Shown: piece after piece, positions 60,901 to 61,865 of the stretch | Numbering within the stretch: position 1 is the first letter of the stretch | Layout of the letters: each line of letters begins with the position of its first letter | NCBI GenBank assembly: GCA_963693085.1 | Contig: OY856412.1 | Location: 965,120,281 to 965,184,280 of the forward strand | Reading direction: 5' to 3' | Length of the DNA: 64,000 nt | From: Alisma plantago-aquatica | Taxonomy: Eukaryota; Streptophyta; Magnoliopsida; Alismatales; Alismataceae | Notes under the pieces: generated by a model | The model's input: only the letters and a program-made list of their open reading frames with translations | Database searches by the model: none | Told to the model about the DNA's origin: nothing | Program-made: the position numbers and the translations under genes

Positions 60901-61459
60901 CACCTGAATTTATCACTTCATGATTTGGTTTTTGAGATTTGCCATATAAGAATGGGTACAAACTGTTTCACTGATTCTGGCCTGCTTCCTAAAATATAGG
61001 GCCTTTTGTTATTCGTCTGCTACCTCACCTGTTTATCCAAAAATTTCTGAGCAGACTTCTTCCTGGTTCTGGTTTTGTCAAGTCTCATTTCTATCTATCT
61101 ATTCTTGTCATGCAGGGATCAATTTCTTATTAAGAACTGCTATAGAATCTCTACTGCCGGATTTCTTTGATGAGGTAGCTTCGGTCAAAGAACAAGCTAT
61201 TGGCACGGAAGATACCATTTCAGCTGTACCCAGTGTTGAGGTCTCTGAAGCTAGCAGCATTAAGTCCGACTCGGGACCCCAATTAAATGCTGAGTCAATC
61301 TCAGAACTTCCTCAGAAGCCCCAAATCAAGCTTATTCGCATACAAGGAATTGAACCAGGCTTGGATGTCCCACTTTATTGGATTATAAATAATTTGGTGA
61401 ATCCTGATCACTTTCTCCATGTCTGCGTGGTAGTTTCTACATTGAACACTGGAAGGTGA
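3231..61459 (+). CDS. ATG5: Autophagy protein ATG5, C-terminal six exons (5' part outside window)
   Basis: Join 3231-3297, 16978-17064, 17526-17613, 24447-24572, 60589-60720, 61116-61459. ATG5 is covalently joined to ATG12 and, with ATG16, forms the E3-like complex that promotes ATG8 lipidation on the growing autophagosome membrane. The exons give about 280 residues matching the plant ATG5 order: [80 protein letters not shown] and [10 protein letters not shown]. The ATG12 acceptor lysine in SLKE is present (codon 17059-17061). Exon phases chain without a frameshift or stop, and every visible border is AG/GT. Plant ATG5 is usually about 340-380 residues, so roughly 80-90 N-terminal residues lie upstream. 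The gene covers more than 58 kb because its introns are full of transposons. It looks intact, but splicing across the 36-kb intron cannot be shown from sequence. Confidence 0.95.
3298..4400. other. Intron DNA with a possible old LTR (about 3825-4075)
   Basis: Mostly featureless. The segment 3825-4075, read on the minus strand, starts TGATGTAGAACAGG and contains TTGATGAATGAAAAT. A similar arrangement recurs at 12892-13160. Both may be solo LTRs of one old family, but neither boundary nor target duplication is proven. Confidence 0.3.
4409..5008. mobile_element. hAT non-autonomous element, AAGCGG family
   Basis: It starts CAATGTATTAAAAAACGGG and ends GTTTTTTAATTCACTG. Target duplication GCAAGGAG (4401-4408) / GAAAGGAG (5009-5016), 7 of 8. 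At 600 bp it is the shortest complete member here. Dense GCGGGCGCTTAAGCGGG motifs occupy about 100-150 bp at each end around an AT-rich core. Confidence 0.9.
5090..6284 (+). mobile_element. RTE-type LINE, 5'-truncated reverse-transcriptase part
   Basis: Reads in broken frames as [80 protein letters not shown] and [19 protein letters not shown], ending VADPN then GATGATGAT-type repeats. That is the reverse transcriptase and C-terminal region of a plant RTE-clade non-LTR retrotransposon. Several frameshifts and stops are present. The catalytic FADD motif reads FAND, so it is dead. The endonuclease part is missing; no convincing target duplication was found. Open pieces: 5358-5759, 5870-6133, 6037-6261. 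Confidence 0.85.
6285..7590. other. Intron DNA, nothing recognised
   Basis: Unique-looking sequence. The frame at 6926-7171 is Ser/Leu/Pro-rich with no recognisable motif and no support as a gene. Confidence 0.35.
7597..7973. mobile_element. Degenerate hAT-like element, GCCTAGGCG-related
   Basis: The left end holds GTGCCGCCTAGGCGCCC and TCCGCCTAGCCCC; the right end holds CAACGCCTTGGCGCCCAG. These are in inverse orientation around an AT-rich core, like the GCCTAGGCG family. No 8-bp duplication could be matched, so the borders are approximate. Confidence 0.4.
7974..8925. other. Non-coding interior, possibly of an old Copia-type element
   Basis: No gag or pol motif was seen. It leads into a polypurine tract and LTR-like sequence at 8905-9080, so part may be the decayed interior of a non-autonomous LTR element. 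Confidence 0.3.
8905..9080 (+). repeat. Copia-type 3' end: polypurine tract and LTR remnant
   Basis: The phrase TTTCACCCATGCTCGAGCTT, then GATGGGGAG and TGTTAAGAG, matches the 3' end layout of the LTR elements ending at 37261 (+) and 18330 (-). The following bases (GGGCCAAGT..TTGGCCGGTTAGGGTT) resemble those LTRs. The other LTR was not found. Confidence 0.5.
9081..10039. other. Intron DNA, nothing recognised
   Basis: AT-rich, no coding or repeat borders seen. Confidence 0.35.
10048..11029. mobile_element. hAT non-autonomous element, AAGCGG family (long AT-core subtype)
   Basis: It starts CAATGTTTTATAAAGCGGG and ends GCTTTTTAAAACACTG. A perfect 8-bp duplication ACACACAC flanks it (10040-10047 and 11030-11037), although the site is a CA repeat. 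GC-rich ends surround a core of diverged tandem units with GTAGAATATATAATGTATTA. It is nearly identical along its length to the copy at 54405-55360, and a more diverged relative ends at 51953. Confidence 0.9.
11130..11305. repeat. (TA)n/(TG)n microsatellite
   Basis: Long TATATA runs broken by TGTGTG and TATG units. Confidence 0.9.
11311..12825 (+). repeat. Copia-type LTR with primer site, split by an insertion
   Basis: It starts TGTTATTAG and ends TTTCACA, directly followed by TGGTATCAGGAC (12826-12837), which resembles the initiator-Met tRNA primer site. GGCCTAAATG..CTTGGCCCGATAGGGTTA resembles the LTR at 18161-18329. The middle (about 11386-12706) is foreign. The matching second LTR was not found nearby. 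Confidence 0.6.
11386..12706. mobile_element. Probable hAT-like insertion, AACCGG family (borders approximate)
   Basis: The left end has GGCCGGTTCAACCAGTTGAA and AACCGGCGAACCGTTCCGG; the right end has CCGGTTCGGTTC and GGTTCAACCTTTGAACCAG. Such paired AACCGG arrays also occur in the bounded element at 59023-59433. No clean 8-bp duplication was found. The core carries C/T-rich sequence and small open frames (11685-11867 and 12119-12313, minus) with no known family. Confidence 0.5.
12838..15066. other. Non-coding repeat-derived DNA
   Basis: Includes an LTR-like piece at about 12892-13160 (minus strand, starting TGATGTAGGACAAG) similar to 3825-4075. CTAATACCA next to 15067 is the complement of TGGTATTAG, a tRNA-Met-type primer site, so part may be the interior of a minus-strand LTR element. 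No gag or pol motif seen. Confidence 0.35.
15075..15971. mobile_element. hAT non-autonomous element, TTTCGA family
   Basis: It starts CAAGGAATGTGG and ends CTCGTTCCTTG (terminal CAAGGAA on both strands), with a perfect 8-bp duplication ATACCAAC at 15067-15074 and 15972-15979. Many ATTTCGATTTCGATG and CGAAATTT motifs cluster at both ends. It has the same motif style as 38501-49385 and 55899-57158. Confidence 0.9.
15980..16977. other. Intron DNA, possible minus-strand LTR start
   Basis: TGATGGGAAAGC at 15980 abuts the primer-site-like CTAATACCA on the other side of the hAT insertion and may be the LTR edge of a decayed element. The final part is ordinary intron with the ATG5 acceptor. Confidence 0.3.
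16978..17064 (+). CDS. ATG5: ATG5 exon carrying the ATG12 acceptor lysine
   Basis: Acceptor TTTCCAG, donor GTATCA, 87 bp, phase 0 at both ends, 29 residues. It starts [17 protein letters not shown] and ends WSFINSLKE. The lysine of SLKE, the penultimate codon, corresponds to the conserved ATG12 conjugation site known from the family. It lies 13.7 kb downstream of the previous exon. Confidence 0.95.
17065..17525. other. Short ATG5 intron
   Basis: No element recognised. GAATGAATGTTTCC is duplicated in tandem near 17367-17400. Confidence 0.6.
17526..17613 (+). CDS. ATG5: ATG5 exon, [17 protein letters not shown] segment
   Basis: Acceptor TTTTTGCAG, donor GTAACT, 88 bp, ending in phase 1. It encodes [17 protein letters not shown] followed by [12 protein letters not shown], the helical region next to the conjugation lysine. 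The intron before it is only 461 bp, one of the two short ones. Confidence 0.95.
17614..18160. other. ATG5 intron, 5' part
   Basis: No feature recognised up to the LTR element at 18161. Confidence 0.5.
18161..18329 (-). repeat. 3' LTR of the minus-strand LARD-like element
   Basis: Plus-strand TGTGGAAAAT..CATCTAACA; on the minus strand TGTTAGATG..TTTTCCACA, with the TG..CA ends usual for LTRs. The polypurine tract lies at about 18330-18341. Confidence 0.7.
19905..20130. repeat. AACCGG-motif-rich repeat, possible hAT-like end
   Basis: Contains CTGTTCAACCGGTTGAACTG, ATCCATCCGGTTGAATTGC and CGGGTCGGGTGGGT. The motif style is that of the AACCGG family (59023-59433), but neither ends nor duplication were recognised. 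Confidence 0.35.
20478..20830. repeat. 145-bp tandem duplication within TG/TA microsatellites
   Basis: The block starting GTACATATCTATGTATGTG at 20478 recurs at 20623 almost unchanged, including GTTGACAACTATGGATATG, each copy running into (TG)n(TA)n. The open frames here are low-complexity Tyr/Val/Cys strings and not genes. Confidence 0.85.
21026..22287. mobile_element. hAT non-autonomous element, AAGCGG family (diverged)
   Basis: It starts CTAGGTTTTGGAAAGCG and ends GCTTTTTTAATTGCTG. Target duplication ATATTCAT (21018-21025) / GTATTCAT (22288-22295), 7 of 8. The left end has AAGCGGGAAGCGGGTCTTAA and TTTTTTGAAAAAG; the right end has CGGGCGCTTAAGCGTGAAGC. Its core is unlike the other members. 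It is nested inside the 20220-23199 element. Confidence 0.8.
22480..23180. mobile_element. hAT non-autonomous element, GCCTAGGCG family
   Basis: It starts CATAGTTATCCAGGCTCCC and ends CCGCCTAGACAAGTATG (inverted termini CATA(G/C)TT(A/G)TC). A perfect 8-bp duplication CACACACC lies at 22472-22479 and 23181-23188. The core has GGCCTTTTAGG and many AATTAGGTC-type phrases, shared along its length with 28920-29659. Confidence 0.92.
23583..23640. repeat. Orphan left end of a GCCTAGGCG-family hAT
   Basis: CATAGTTACCTAGGCTCCC followed by GCCTAGGCCCCCCAGGCTCT matches the left ends at 22480 and 28920, then stops. No right end follows, so this is a truncated insertion or a copied fragment. Confidence 0.6.
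23692..23850 (-). repeat. 5' LTR of the minus-strand LARD-like element
   Basis: Matches 18161-18329 through CTATTAACTA, then diverges. Adjacent primer site at 23681-23691 (complement TGGTATCAGAA). About 40 bp with TGTTGTATTTCTTAT is duplicated within it. Confidence 0.65.
23851..24446. repeat. Intron with two short tandem duplications
   Basis: TTTCTGCTCATACAAATTG and following bases recur at 24042 and 24101 (period 59). CTAGATGTCTCTTAGAAAAT recurs at 24157 and 24200 (period 43). The remainder is plain intron leading to the ATG5 acceptor at 24446. Confidence 0.75.
24447..24572 (+). CDS. ATG5: ATG5 exon, [17 protein letters not shown] segment
   Basis: Acceptor TTTATTCAG, donor GTATCT, 126 bp, phase 1 to phase 1. 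It encodes [20 protein letters not shown] and a variable, Asn/Thr-rich linker. The linker is variable in plant ATG5, whereas SSKLKLGPL is conserved. The 36-kb intron follows. Confidence 0.93.
24573..25458. repeat. Intron DNA with a 49-bp tandem duplication
   Basis: CTTCTAGGTTGTCAAGGAAG begins at 24843 and again at 24892 (period 49, about two copies, 24837-24934). Nothing else recognised. Confidence 0.6.
25464..25800 (+). repeat. Copia 5' LTR
   Basis: TGTGAAACAACC..CTTCTCACA, 337 bp. It contains four copies, alternating in orientation, of a motif near GTCGATACCATCGA. The second pair forms a perfect 16-bp inverted repeat at 25548-25581 with a 2-base loop. A possible TATA-like TAATATATAAAAA lies near 25694-25706. 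Confidence 0.95.
25801..25812 (+). promoter_or_regulatory. Copia primer binding site
   Basis: TGGTATCAGCGC directly abuts the 5' LTR. It matches the usual initiator-Met tRNA complement TGGTATCAGAGC except at one base. Confidence 0.85.
26386..26669 (+). pseudogene. Copia gag, N-terminal part, broken
   Basis: The start at 26386 gives [20 protein letters not shown], with the typical Copia gag N-terminal phrase [17 protein letters not shown] at 26590-26592 falls where Trp is expected, and a frameshift follows before the next open frame at 26670. The 585-bp leader between the LTR and this start contains several GTGACGTGTATC-like repeats near 26278-26370. Confidence 0.85.
26670..28079 (+). pseudogene. 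Copia gag C-terminus, protease and integrase N-half
   Basis: 469 codons. A CCHC zinc knuckle lies at residues 143-156 ([14 protein letters not shown]), the aspartic protease motif DSGA at 245-248, and the GAG-pre-integrase region with [10 protein letters not shown] and CQSCQLGK follows. The first integrase catalytic Asp, expected in HSDVWGP, reads Asn (HSNVWGP, residue 435, codon 27972-27974). The frame ends at TGA 28077-28079 and the pol frame resumes in the same phase, so this is a point nonsense change. The element is therefore not self-sufficient for integration as it stands. Confidence 0.92.
28086..28919 (+). pseudogene. Copia integrase C-half, interrupted by hAT
   Basis: Continues the previous frame. 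[10 protein letters not shown] carries the second catalytic Asp, and [20 protein letters not shown] carries the catalytic Glu; the Copia C-terminal integrase region follows ([29 protein letters not shown]). The frame runs into the hAT insertion at 28920. Its continuation is at 29660. Confidence 0.92.
28920..29659. mobile_element. hAT non-autonomous element, GCCTAGGCG family, inside Copia pol
   Basis: It starts CATAGTTATCTAGGCTCCC and ends CCTTGACAACTATG (inverted CATAGTT(A/G)TC(T/A)AGGC). The flanking 8-mers are CTACAGAA (28912-28919) and CTGCAGAA (29660-29667). The second Copia copy at 61866-64000 lacks this insertion and shows the uninterrupted site near 62862-62900, which confirms the borders. 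It is similar throughout to 22480-23180. Confidence 0.95.
29660..31356 (+). pseudogene. Copia reverse transcriptase and RNase H
   Basis: The longest open part is 29743-31356 (537 codons). The RT begins near [20 protein letters not shown], with [11 protein letters not shown] and [20 protein letters not shown], and the catalytic YVDD at 30391-30402. The RNase H region has [20 protein letters not shown] and [13 protein letters not shown], ending [11 protein letters not shown] just before the polypurine tract. Catalytic residues of both domains look present. Confidence 0.95.
31351..31363 (+). promoter_or_regulatory. Copia polypurine tract
   Basis: GCTTGAGGGGGAG immediately before the 3' LTR; the site expected to prime plus-strand DNA synthesis. 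Confidence 0.85.
31364..31703 (+). repeat. Copia 3' LTR
   Basis: TGTGAAACAACC..CTTCTCACA, 340 bp. It differs from the 5' LTR by about 8 substitutions and a 3-bp insertion. It retains the four GTCGATACCATCGA-like motifs, with one arm changed (GATGCC). Confidence 0.95.
31709..32685. other. Intron DNA with AACCGG-type repeat (to about 32180)
   Basis: CTGGTTCAACCGGTTTAATC near 32140-32160 and GTCTGACTGCTTCAACCAG near 31743 suggest a decayed AACCGG-family element, split by the Copia insertion. No duplication was found. The purine-rich open frame at 31714-32121 has no known motif. Confidence 0.35.
32686..32880 (+). repeat. Solo or partial Copia-type LTR
   Basis: TGTTAAAGTG..TTAGTGGGCCTTTA..CACAAGTCTCAGGGTTTCTC is clearly similar to the LTRs at 34787 and 37262. 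Its 3' edge is uncertain. An RTE fragment inserted just beyond it. Confidence 0.65.
32941..33091 (+). mobile_element. RTE-type LINE, short 3' fragment with perfect target duplication
   Basis: 151 bp holding only the last codons (ATCCATGTAGCCGACCCCAA) and a GATGATGATGATGAT tail. An exact 21-bp duplication lies at 32920-32940 and 33092-33112. This is a classic 5'-truncated insertion and fixes the true 3' end of the family, which also ends 6284, 50439 and 58799. Confidence 0.93.
33113..33325. other. Intron DNA, nothing recognised
   Basis: No coding or repeat signal seen. Confidence 0.35.
33334..34043. mobile_element. hAT non-autonomous element, GCCTAGGCG family
   Basis: It starts CATACTTGTTAAGGCGGC and ends GCGCCTTGACAAGTATG. 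A perfect 8-bp duplication AACCAGGG lies at 33326-33333 and 34044-34051. The ends share CCTAGGCGCGCCTAGGCGA in inverse orientation. The AT-rich core differs from 22480-23180 and has a three-copy phrase AAAGAGTATTAGATCCA near 33779-33856. Confidence 0.93.
34057..34281 (-). pseudogene. Coding-like fragment of unknown family
   Basis: 74 codons reading [20 protein letters not shown] and [19 protein letters not shown]. It reads further upstream as NEIASSMVA, a TAG, then FLY before the Met. The balanced composition is unlike the low-complexity frames around it, so it may be a piece of a host gene carried in by a transposon. I do not recognise the family. Confidence 0.3.
34284..34786. other. Intron DNA, nothing recognised
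   Basis: No coding or repeat signal beyond the possible upstream continuation of the fragment at 34057-34281. Confidence 0.35.
34787..34982 (+). repeat. 5' LTR of LARD-like element
   Basis: 196 bp with TATATATAGGACAGGGC, a likely TATA region, and the ending TTCTTTCA. Confidence 0.85.
34985..34998 (+). promoter_or_regulatory. LARD-like element primer binding site
   Basis: TGGTATTAGAGCGG, close to the initiator-Met tRNA complement TGGTATCAGAGC, two bases after the LTR. Confidence 0.75.
34997..35150 (+). repeat. Degenerate tandem array of GYGAACAGTA units
   Basis: About eight units resembling GCGAACAGTA / GTGAACAGTA separated by short GC-rich spacers, starting right at the primer site. Confidence 0.8.
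37262..37455 (+). repeat. 3' LTR of LARD-like element
   Basis: Matches 34787-34982 with few changes. It is preceded by GTGTTTCACCCATGATCCAG and CTTGAGGGGGAG, a 3'-end phrase shared with remnants at 8905 and (inverse) 18330. Confidence 0.85.
37456..38024. other. Intron DNA, nothing recognised
   Basis: The minus-strand frame at 37676-37912 has no recognisable family. Confidence 0.35.
38047..38198 (+). mobile_element. tRNA-derived SINE
   Basis: About 152 bp. A box A-like TGGCTCAAGTGG lies near its start and a box B-like GGGTACGAATC follows at about 38100-38110, typical of the internal RNA polymerase III promoter of tRNA-related SINEs. It is flanked by a 22-bp target duplication (38025-38046 and 38199-38220) with one mismatch. 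The 3' part is CCGCCATAGGCGTAGGAGAG then a T-rich tail. Confidence 0.85.
38221..38492. other. Intron DNA, nothing recognised
   Basis: No coding or repeat signal seen between the SINE and the hAT element at 38501. Confidence 0.35.
39109..40602 (-). pseudogene. hAT transposase C-terminal part (TTTCGA family)
   Basis: The 40069-40602 block encodes [39 protein letters not shown] and [20 protein letters not shown], the region after DUF659 in plant hAT transposases. Block 39291-40019 starts at [13 protein letters not shown], then jumps to a tail with repeated Tyr/Gly ([24 protein letters not shown]). The usual C-terminal dimerisation domain (a WW..CER.WS pattern) was not seen between these, so it appears deleted or replaced. 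A last piece 39109-39294 ([16 protein letters not shown]) may be a terminal exon. Confidence 0.75.
41273..43200. repeat. Unidentified repeat block downstream of the transposase
   Basis: Non-coding part of the 40603-47284 element. CTAGCTATATCCCGCAAGTA and GTAGTCGAGGTCGAACACAA near 41320-41380 look like the repeat-derived phrases often found in plant LTR elements, so a separate nested insertion is possible. At 42955-43190 a roughly 70-bp unit (GTGTATGCCTAACTATCCCC) is repeated imperfectly. Confidence 0.5.
42371..42630. repeat. Array of palindromic TGCACGCCGTGCA units
   Basis: Seven near-copies of TGCACGCCGTGCA (at 42372, 42423, 42445, 42485, 42507, 42547, 42597). Four are followed by ACTTTCCAGAAACTTT. 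The core is close to a perfect palindrome. Confidence 0.9.
43216..43698 (-). pseudogene. hAT transposase C-terminal exon (AAGCGG family)
   Basis: Minus-strand acceptor CTGACAG, then [20 protein letters not shown], the canonical sequence after the dimerisation motif, and an acidic tail ending EEMEEEGDD with a stop at 43216-43218. It is open throughout. Confidence 0.92.
43801..43922 (-). pseudogene. hAT C-terminal dimerisation exon (AAGCGG family)
   Basis: Minus strand reads [20 protein letters not shown] then [19 protein letters not shown], the hallmark Dimer_Tnp_hAT motif (WW..Y....L...A......C.SS.CER.WS). It is open over this stretch and followed by a donor-like region. Confidence 0.93.
43959..44227 (-). 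pseudogene. hAT transposase exon, YYLNP segment (AAGCGG family)
   Basis: Minus-strand acceptor CTAG then [33 protein letters not shown] and [19 protein letters not shown], the stretch leading to the dimerisation domain. Its first part is duplicated at 44324-44464. Confidence 0.85.
44087..44560 (-). repeat. 237-bp tandem duplication inside the transposase gene
   Basis: 44087-44323 and 44324-44560 read the same throughout by eye. Each unit contains, on the minus strand, a donor GTAAAC, intron, acceptor CTAG and most of the exon starting [13 protein letters not shown]. The upstream exon copy ends GAGATAG directly at GTAAAC, so it also gains a usable-looking donor. The unit length is a multiple of three. 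Confidence 0.95.
44561..44790 (-). pseudogene. hAT transposase exon, central part (AAGCGG family)
   Basis: Encodes [35 protein letters not shown] and [13 protein letters not shown], ending at a donor GTAAAC (minus strand). This matches the helical insertion region of hAT transposases. A frame change separates it from the DUF659 exon. Confidence 0.85.
44804..45563 (-). pseudogene. hAT transposase DUF659 exon (AAGCGG family)
   Basis: It follows an acceptor TTTTAG on the minus strand. It contains [59 protein letters not shown] and [20 protein letters not shown], diagnostic for DUF659/RNase H-like plant hAT transposases; the two Asp residues in MTDGW and VTDNA fit catalytic positions. The frame ends at a TGA (TMLSW then stop), and the sequence continues in another frame at 44550-44780. 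Confidence 0.92.
45670..46215 (-). pseudogene. hAT transposase exon(s) with BED finger (AAGCGG family)
   Basis: The start at 46215 gives [16 protein letters not shown], then the BED finger [25 protein letters not shown]. The expected His of the HLAG phrase is Gln (KKQLACIRG), and one base is missing just after (near 46019), so the frame must shift to reach [20 protein letters not shown]. The block ends [13 protein letters not shown] at a good donor (GTAAGT read on the minus strand). A Lys-rich stretch (KKAKRKQQ) could be a nuclear signal. Confidence 0.85.
46216..47284. other. Leader and right terminal region of the AAGCGG hAT
   Basis: AT-rich leader with many AATCAGTAA phrases (46230-46480). 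It is followed by the GC-rich subterminal array TAAGCGGCGGAAAAGCGGAC and GCTTAAGCGGCCGCTTAAGC up to the terminus. The transposase promoter is presumably here, but no clear element was read. Confidence 0.5.
47293..48779 (-). pseudogene. hAT transposase N-terminal part (TTTCGA family)
   Basis: The probable start is the ATG at 48779 ([11 protein letters not shown]). A BED-type zinc finger follows ([20 protein letters not shown], then in another frame [13 protein letters not shown] and MCKKCP) but needs two frame changes. Block 47818-48576 holds the linker to [20 protein letters not shown]. Block 47330-47704 is DUF659 with [20 protein letters not shown], catalytic-type [12 protein letters not shown] and [14 protein letters not shown]. 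The remaining coding part is separated by the 6.7-kb nested element at 40603-47284. Confidence 0.85.
48780..49385. other. Right terminal region of the TTTCGA hAT, with (TA)n
   Basis: A pure TA run lies at 48934-48963. Two similar AT-rich blocks follow, each with CTGAAATTAATATTTAAATT (about 48976 and 49130), then the CGAAATTT-rich end. Confidence 0.7.
49489..51248. mobile_element. GCCTAGGCG-family hAT, diverged, split by a LINE
   Basis: The right end CGCCTAGACGCCTTGACAAG then TATG matches the family. GTCTAAGGCCTTTTAGGCCC near 49530 matches the left part of 22480-23180. The left terminus is decayed and no 8-bp duplication could be matched, so the start is approximate. An RTE fragment sits at 49680-50439; pyrimidine-rich DNA fills 50520-51070. 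Confidence 0.65.
49680..50439 (+). mobile_element. RTE-type LINE, 5'-truncated
   Basis: Encodes in broken frames [40 protein letters not shown] and [20 protein letters not shown], ending in the GATGATGATGATGATGCTG tail. Likely duplication at 49666-49679 and 50440-50453 (12 of 14). It inserted into the hAT element around it. Confidence 0.88.
51315..51953. mobile_element. AAGCGG-family hAT, left end missing
   Basis: The right end with GGCGGCCAAAGCGGCCC, AAGCGGGTCTCGGACG and final GAACACTG resembles 10048-11029, as does the core (AGTAGAAGATATATAATGTA). The left terminus and duplication are absent; the start is approximate. Confidence 0.7.
52029..52729. mobile_element. hAT non-autonomous element, ACTTCGCC family
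   Basis: It starts CATGGTACAGGACTTCG and ends TGTTGTGTTCCATG (inverted CATGG(A/T)AC). A perfect 8-bp duplication GGTTGGAG lies at 52021-52028 and 52730-52737. Many GACTTCGCC, AAACTTCG and GAAACTTCGCC motifs cluster at both ends. Its termini resemble the TTTCGA family but the repeated motif differs. Confidence 0.92.
52738..54080. repeat. Unidentified repeat with three diverged internal units
   Basis: Begins near GATACTAGTCAACACATACG and ends near CTCTTTTTATAGTAGTATAG. A unit with TTGAGAACGTG, AAAGGAGAAAAAAG and AAATCAATAAAAG recurs about three times (53226-53870). Class unknown; Helitron or another element is possible. No coding. Confidence 0.4.
54405..55360. mobile_element. hAT non-autonomous element, AAGCGG family, 5' tip lost
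   Basis: Nearly identical to 10048-11029 from AAAG(T/C)GGGAAGCGGGAGG onward, ending GCTTTTTAAAACACTG. The first dozen bases of the family terminus and the left duplication are missing; CTCACCAC (55361-55368) would be the right one. It is inserted in the endonuclease region of the RTE LINE. Confidence 0.85.
55899..57158. mobile_element. hAT non-autonomous element, TTTCGA family
   Basis: It starts TATGGAACAAAATTTTG and ends CATTTAATTCTATG. A perfect 8-bp duplication GAGTGTGG lies at 55891-55898 and 57159-57166. CGAAATTTCGCA and ATCGAAAT motifs line the ends. Its right part (from TACTCGAA-like sequence to the terminus) is a close inverse match of the left end of 38501-49385. It is inserted in the RTE LINE. 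Confidence 0.93.
58800..59014. other. Intron DNA, nothing recognised
   Basis: AT-rich, no signal seen between the LINE tail and the hAT at 59023. Confidence 0.35.
59023..59433. mobile_element. hAT-like element, AACCGG family
   Basis: It starts CAAGGTTGTCAGAGTCGAAC and ends GAGCAGATAACCTTG (inverted CAAGGTT(A/G)TC). The flanking 8-mers are CTTCTATA (59015-59022) and CTGCTATA (59434-59441), 7 of 8. It contains ACGGTTCGGTTC, AACCGGCCGAAGCCGG and GAATTGGTTCAACCA. 411 bp, no coding. Confidence 0.82.
59442..60588. other. 3' part of the 36-kb ATG5 intron
   Basis: AT-rich. ACACA(T/G)AGATACAACAAAGA phrases recur near 60010 and 60463. No element borders seen. Ends with the acceptor at 60588. Confidence 0.4.
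60589..60720 (+). CDS. ATG5: ATG5 exon, KIPVRLYVR segment
   Basis: Acceptor GTGGCCAG, donor GTAATT, 132 bp, phase 1 to phase 1. It encodes [20 protein letters not shown] and then a stretch ending [15 protein letters not shown], the start of the second ubiquitin-like domain. The phase matches the exon 36 kb upstream exactly, which supports them belonging to one gene. Confidence 0.95.
60721..61115. other. Last ATG5 intron
   Basis: 395 bp, GTAATT..CATGCAG, no insertion recognised. Confidence 0.8.
61116..61459 (+). CDS. ATG5: ATG5 terminal exon
   Basis: Acceptor CATGCAG, 344 bp, 113 residues then TGA at 61457-61459. It starts [17 protein letters not shown], runs through an acidic/Ser-rich spacer, and ends with the conserved [20 protein letters not shown] and [12 protein letters not shown] block. 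The C-terminal tail STLNTGR is short. The 3' UTR probably lies in 61460-61860; no clear AATAAA was seen. Confidence 0.95.
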
Positions 61460-61865
61460 CACCGGCTCTCCCTCCTAAACCCAAAATCTGATATTCAAAA
61501 CCTCCGATTCTTTCATCTTGTTGAAGTGTACAGATGTAAATAACAGTTTTTTTTTCTTTCGATTTCTATAGAATTTCTAACTTGTGGTTGAAAATTTGTG
61601 GATATCAGGTGCAATTTATCTACTGTTAAAGTTGCCGCCTGTTTGTTGTTACAGGAAAATTGAAAAAGAATCTGTTTTGTTAATTATGTTTGAGATGTGA
61701 CATCCTTGGTTTACCAACACGCGAGCGTATTTGTGAACTGGAGAGCCTTAGGTTTGAGGGATATGCTGAATATATTACTTGCATATATCTCTGGAGCGTA
61801 ACAGTTTTTAAGCTTTGACTGTGCTGTGTCTATTTACAGGCGGGTTTGTTACAAAGTTCAGTCAT
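61460..61865 (+). other. Probable ATG5 3' UTR and flank
   Basis: Follows the ATG5 stop codon. T-rich with no repeat signal until the truncated Copia at 61866. The polyadenylation site is not identifiable by eye. Confidence 0.5.
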
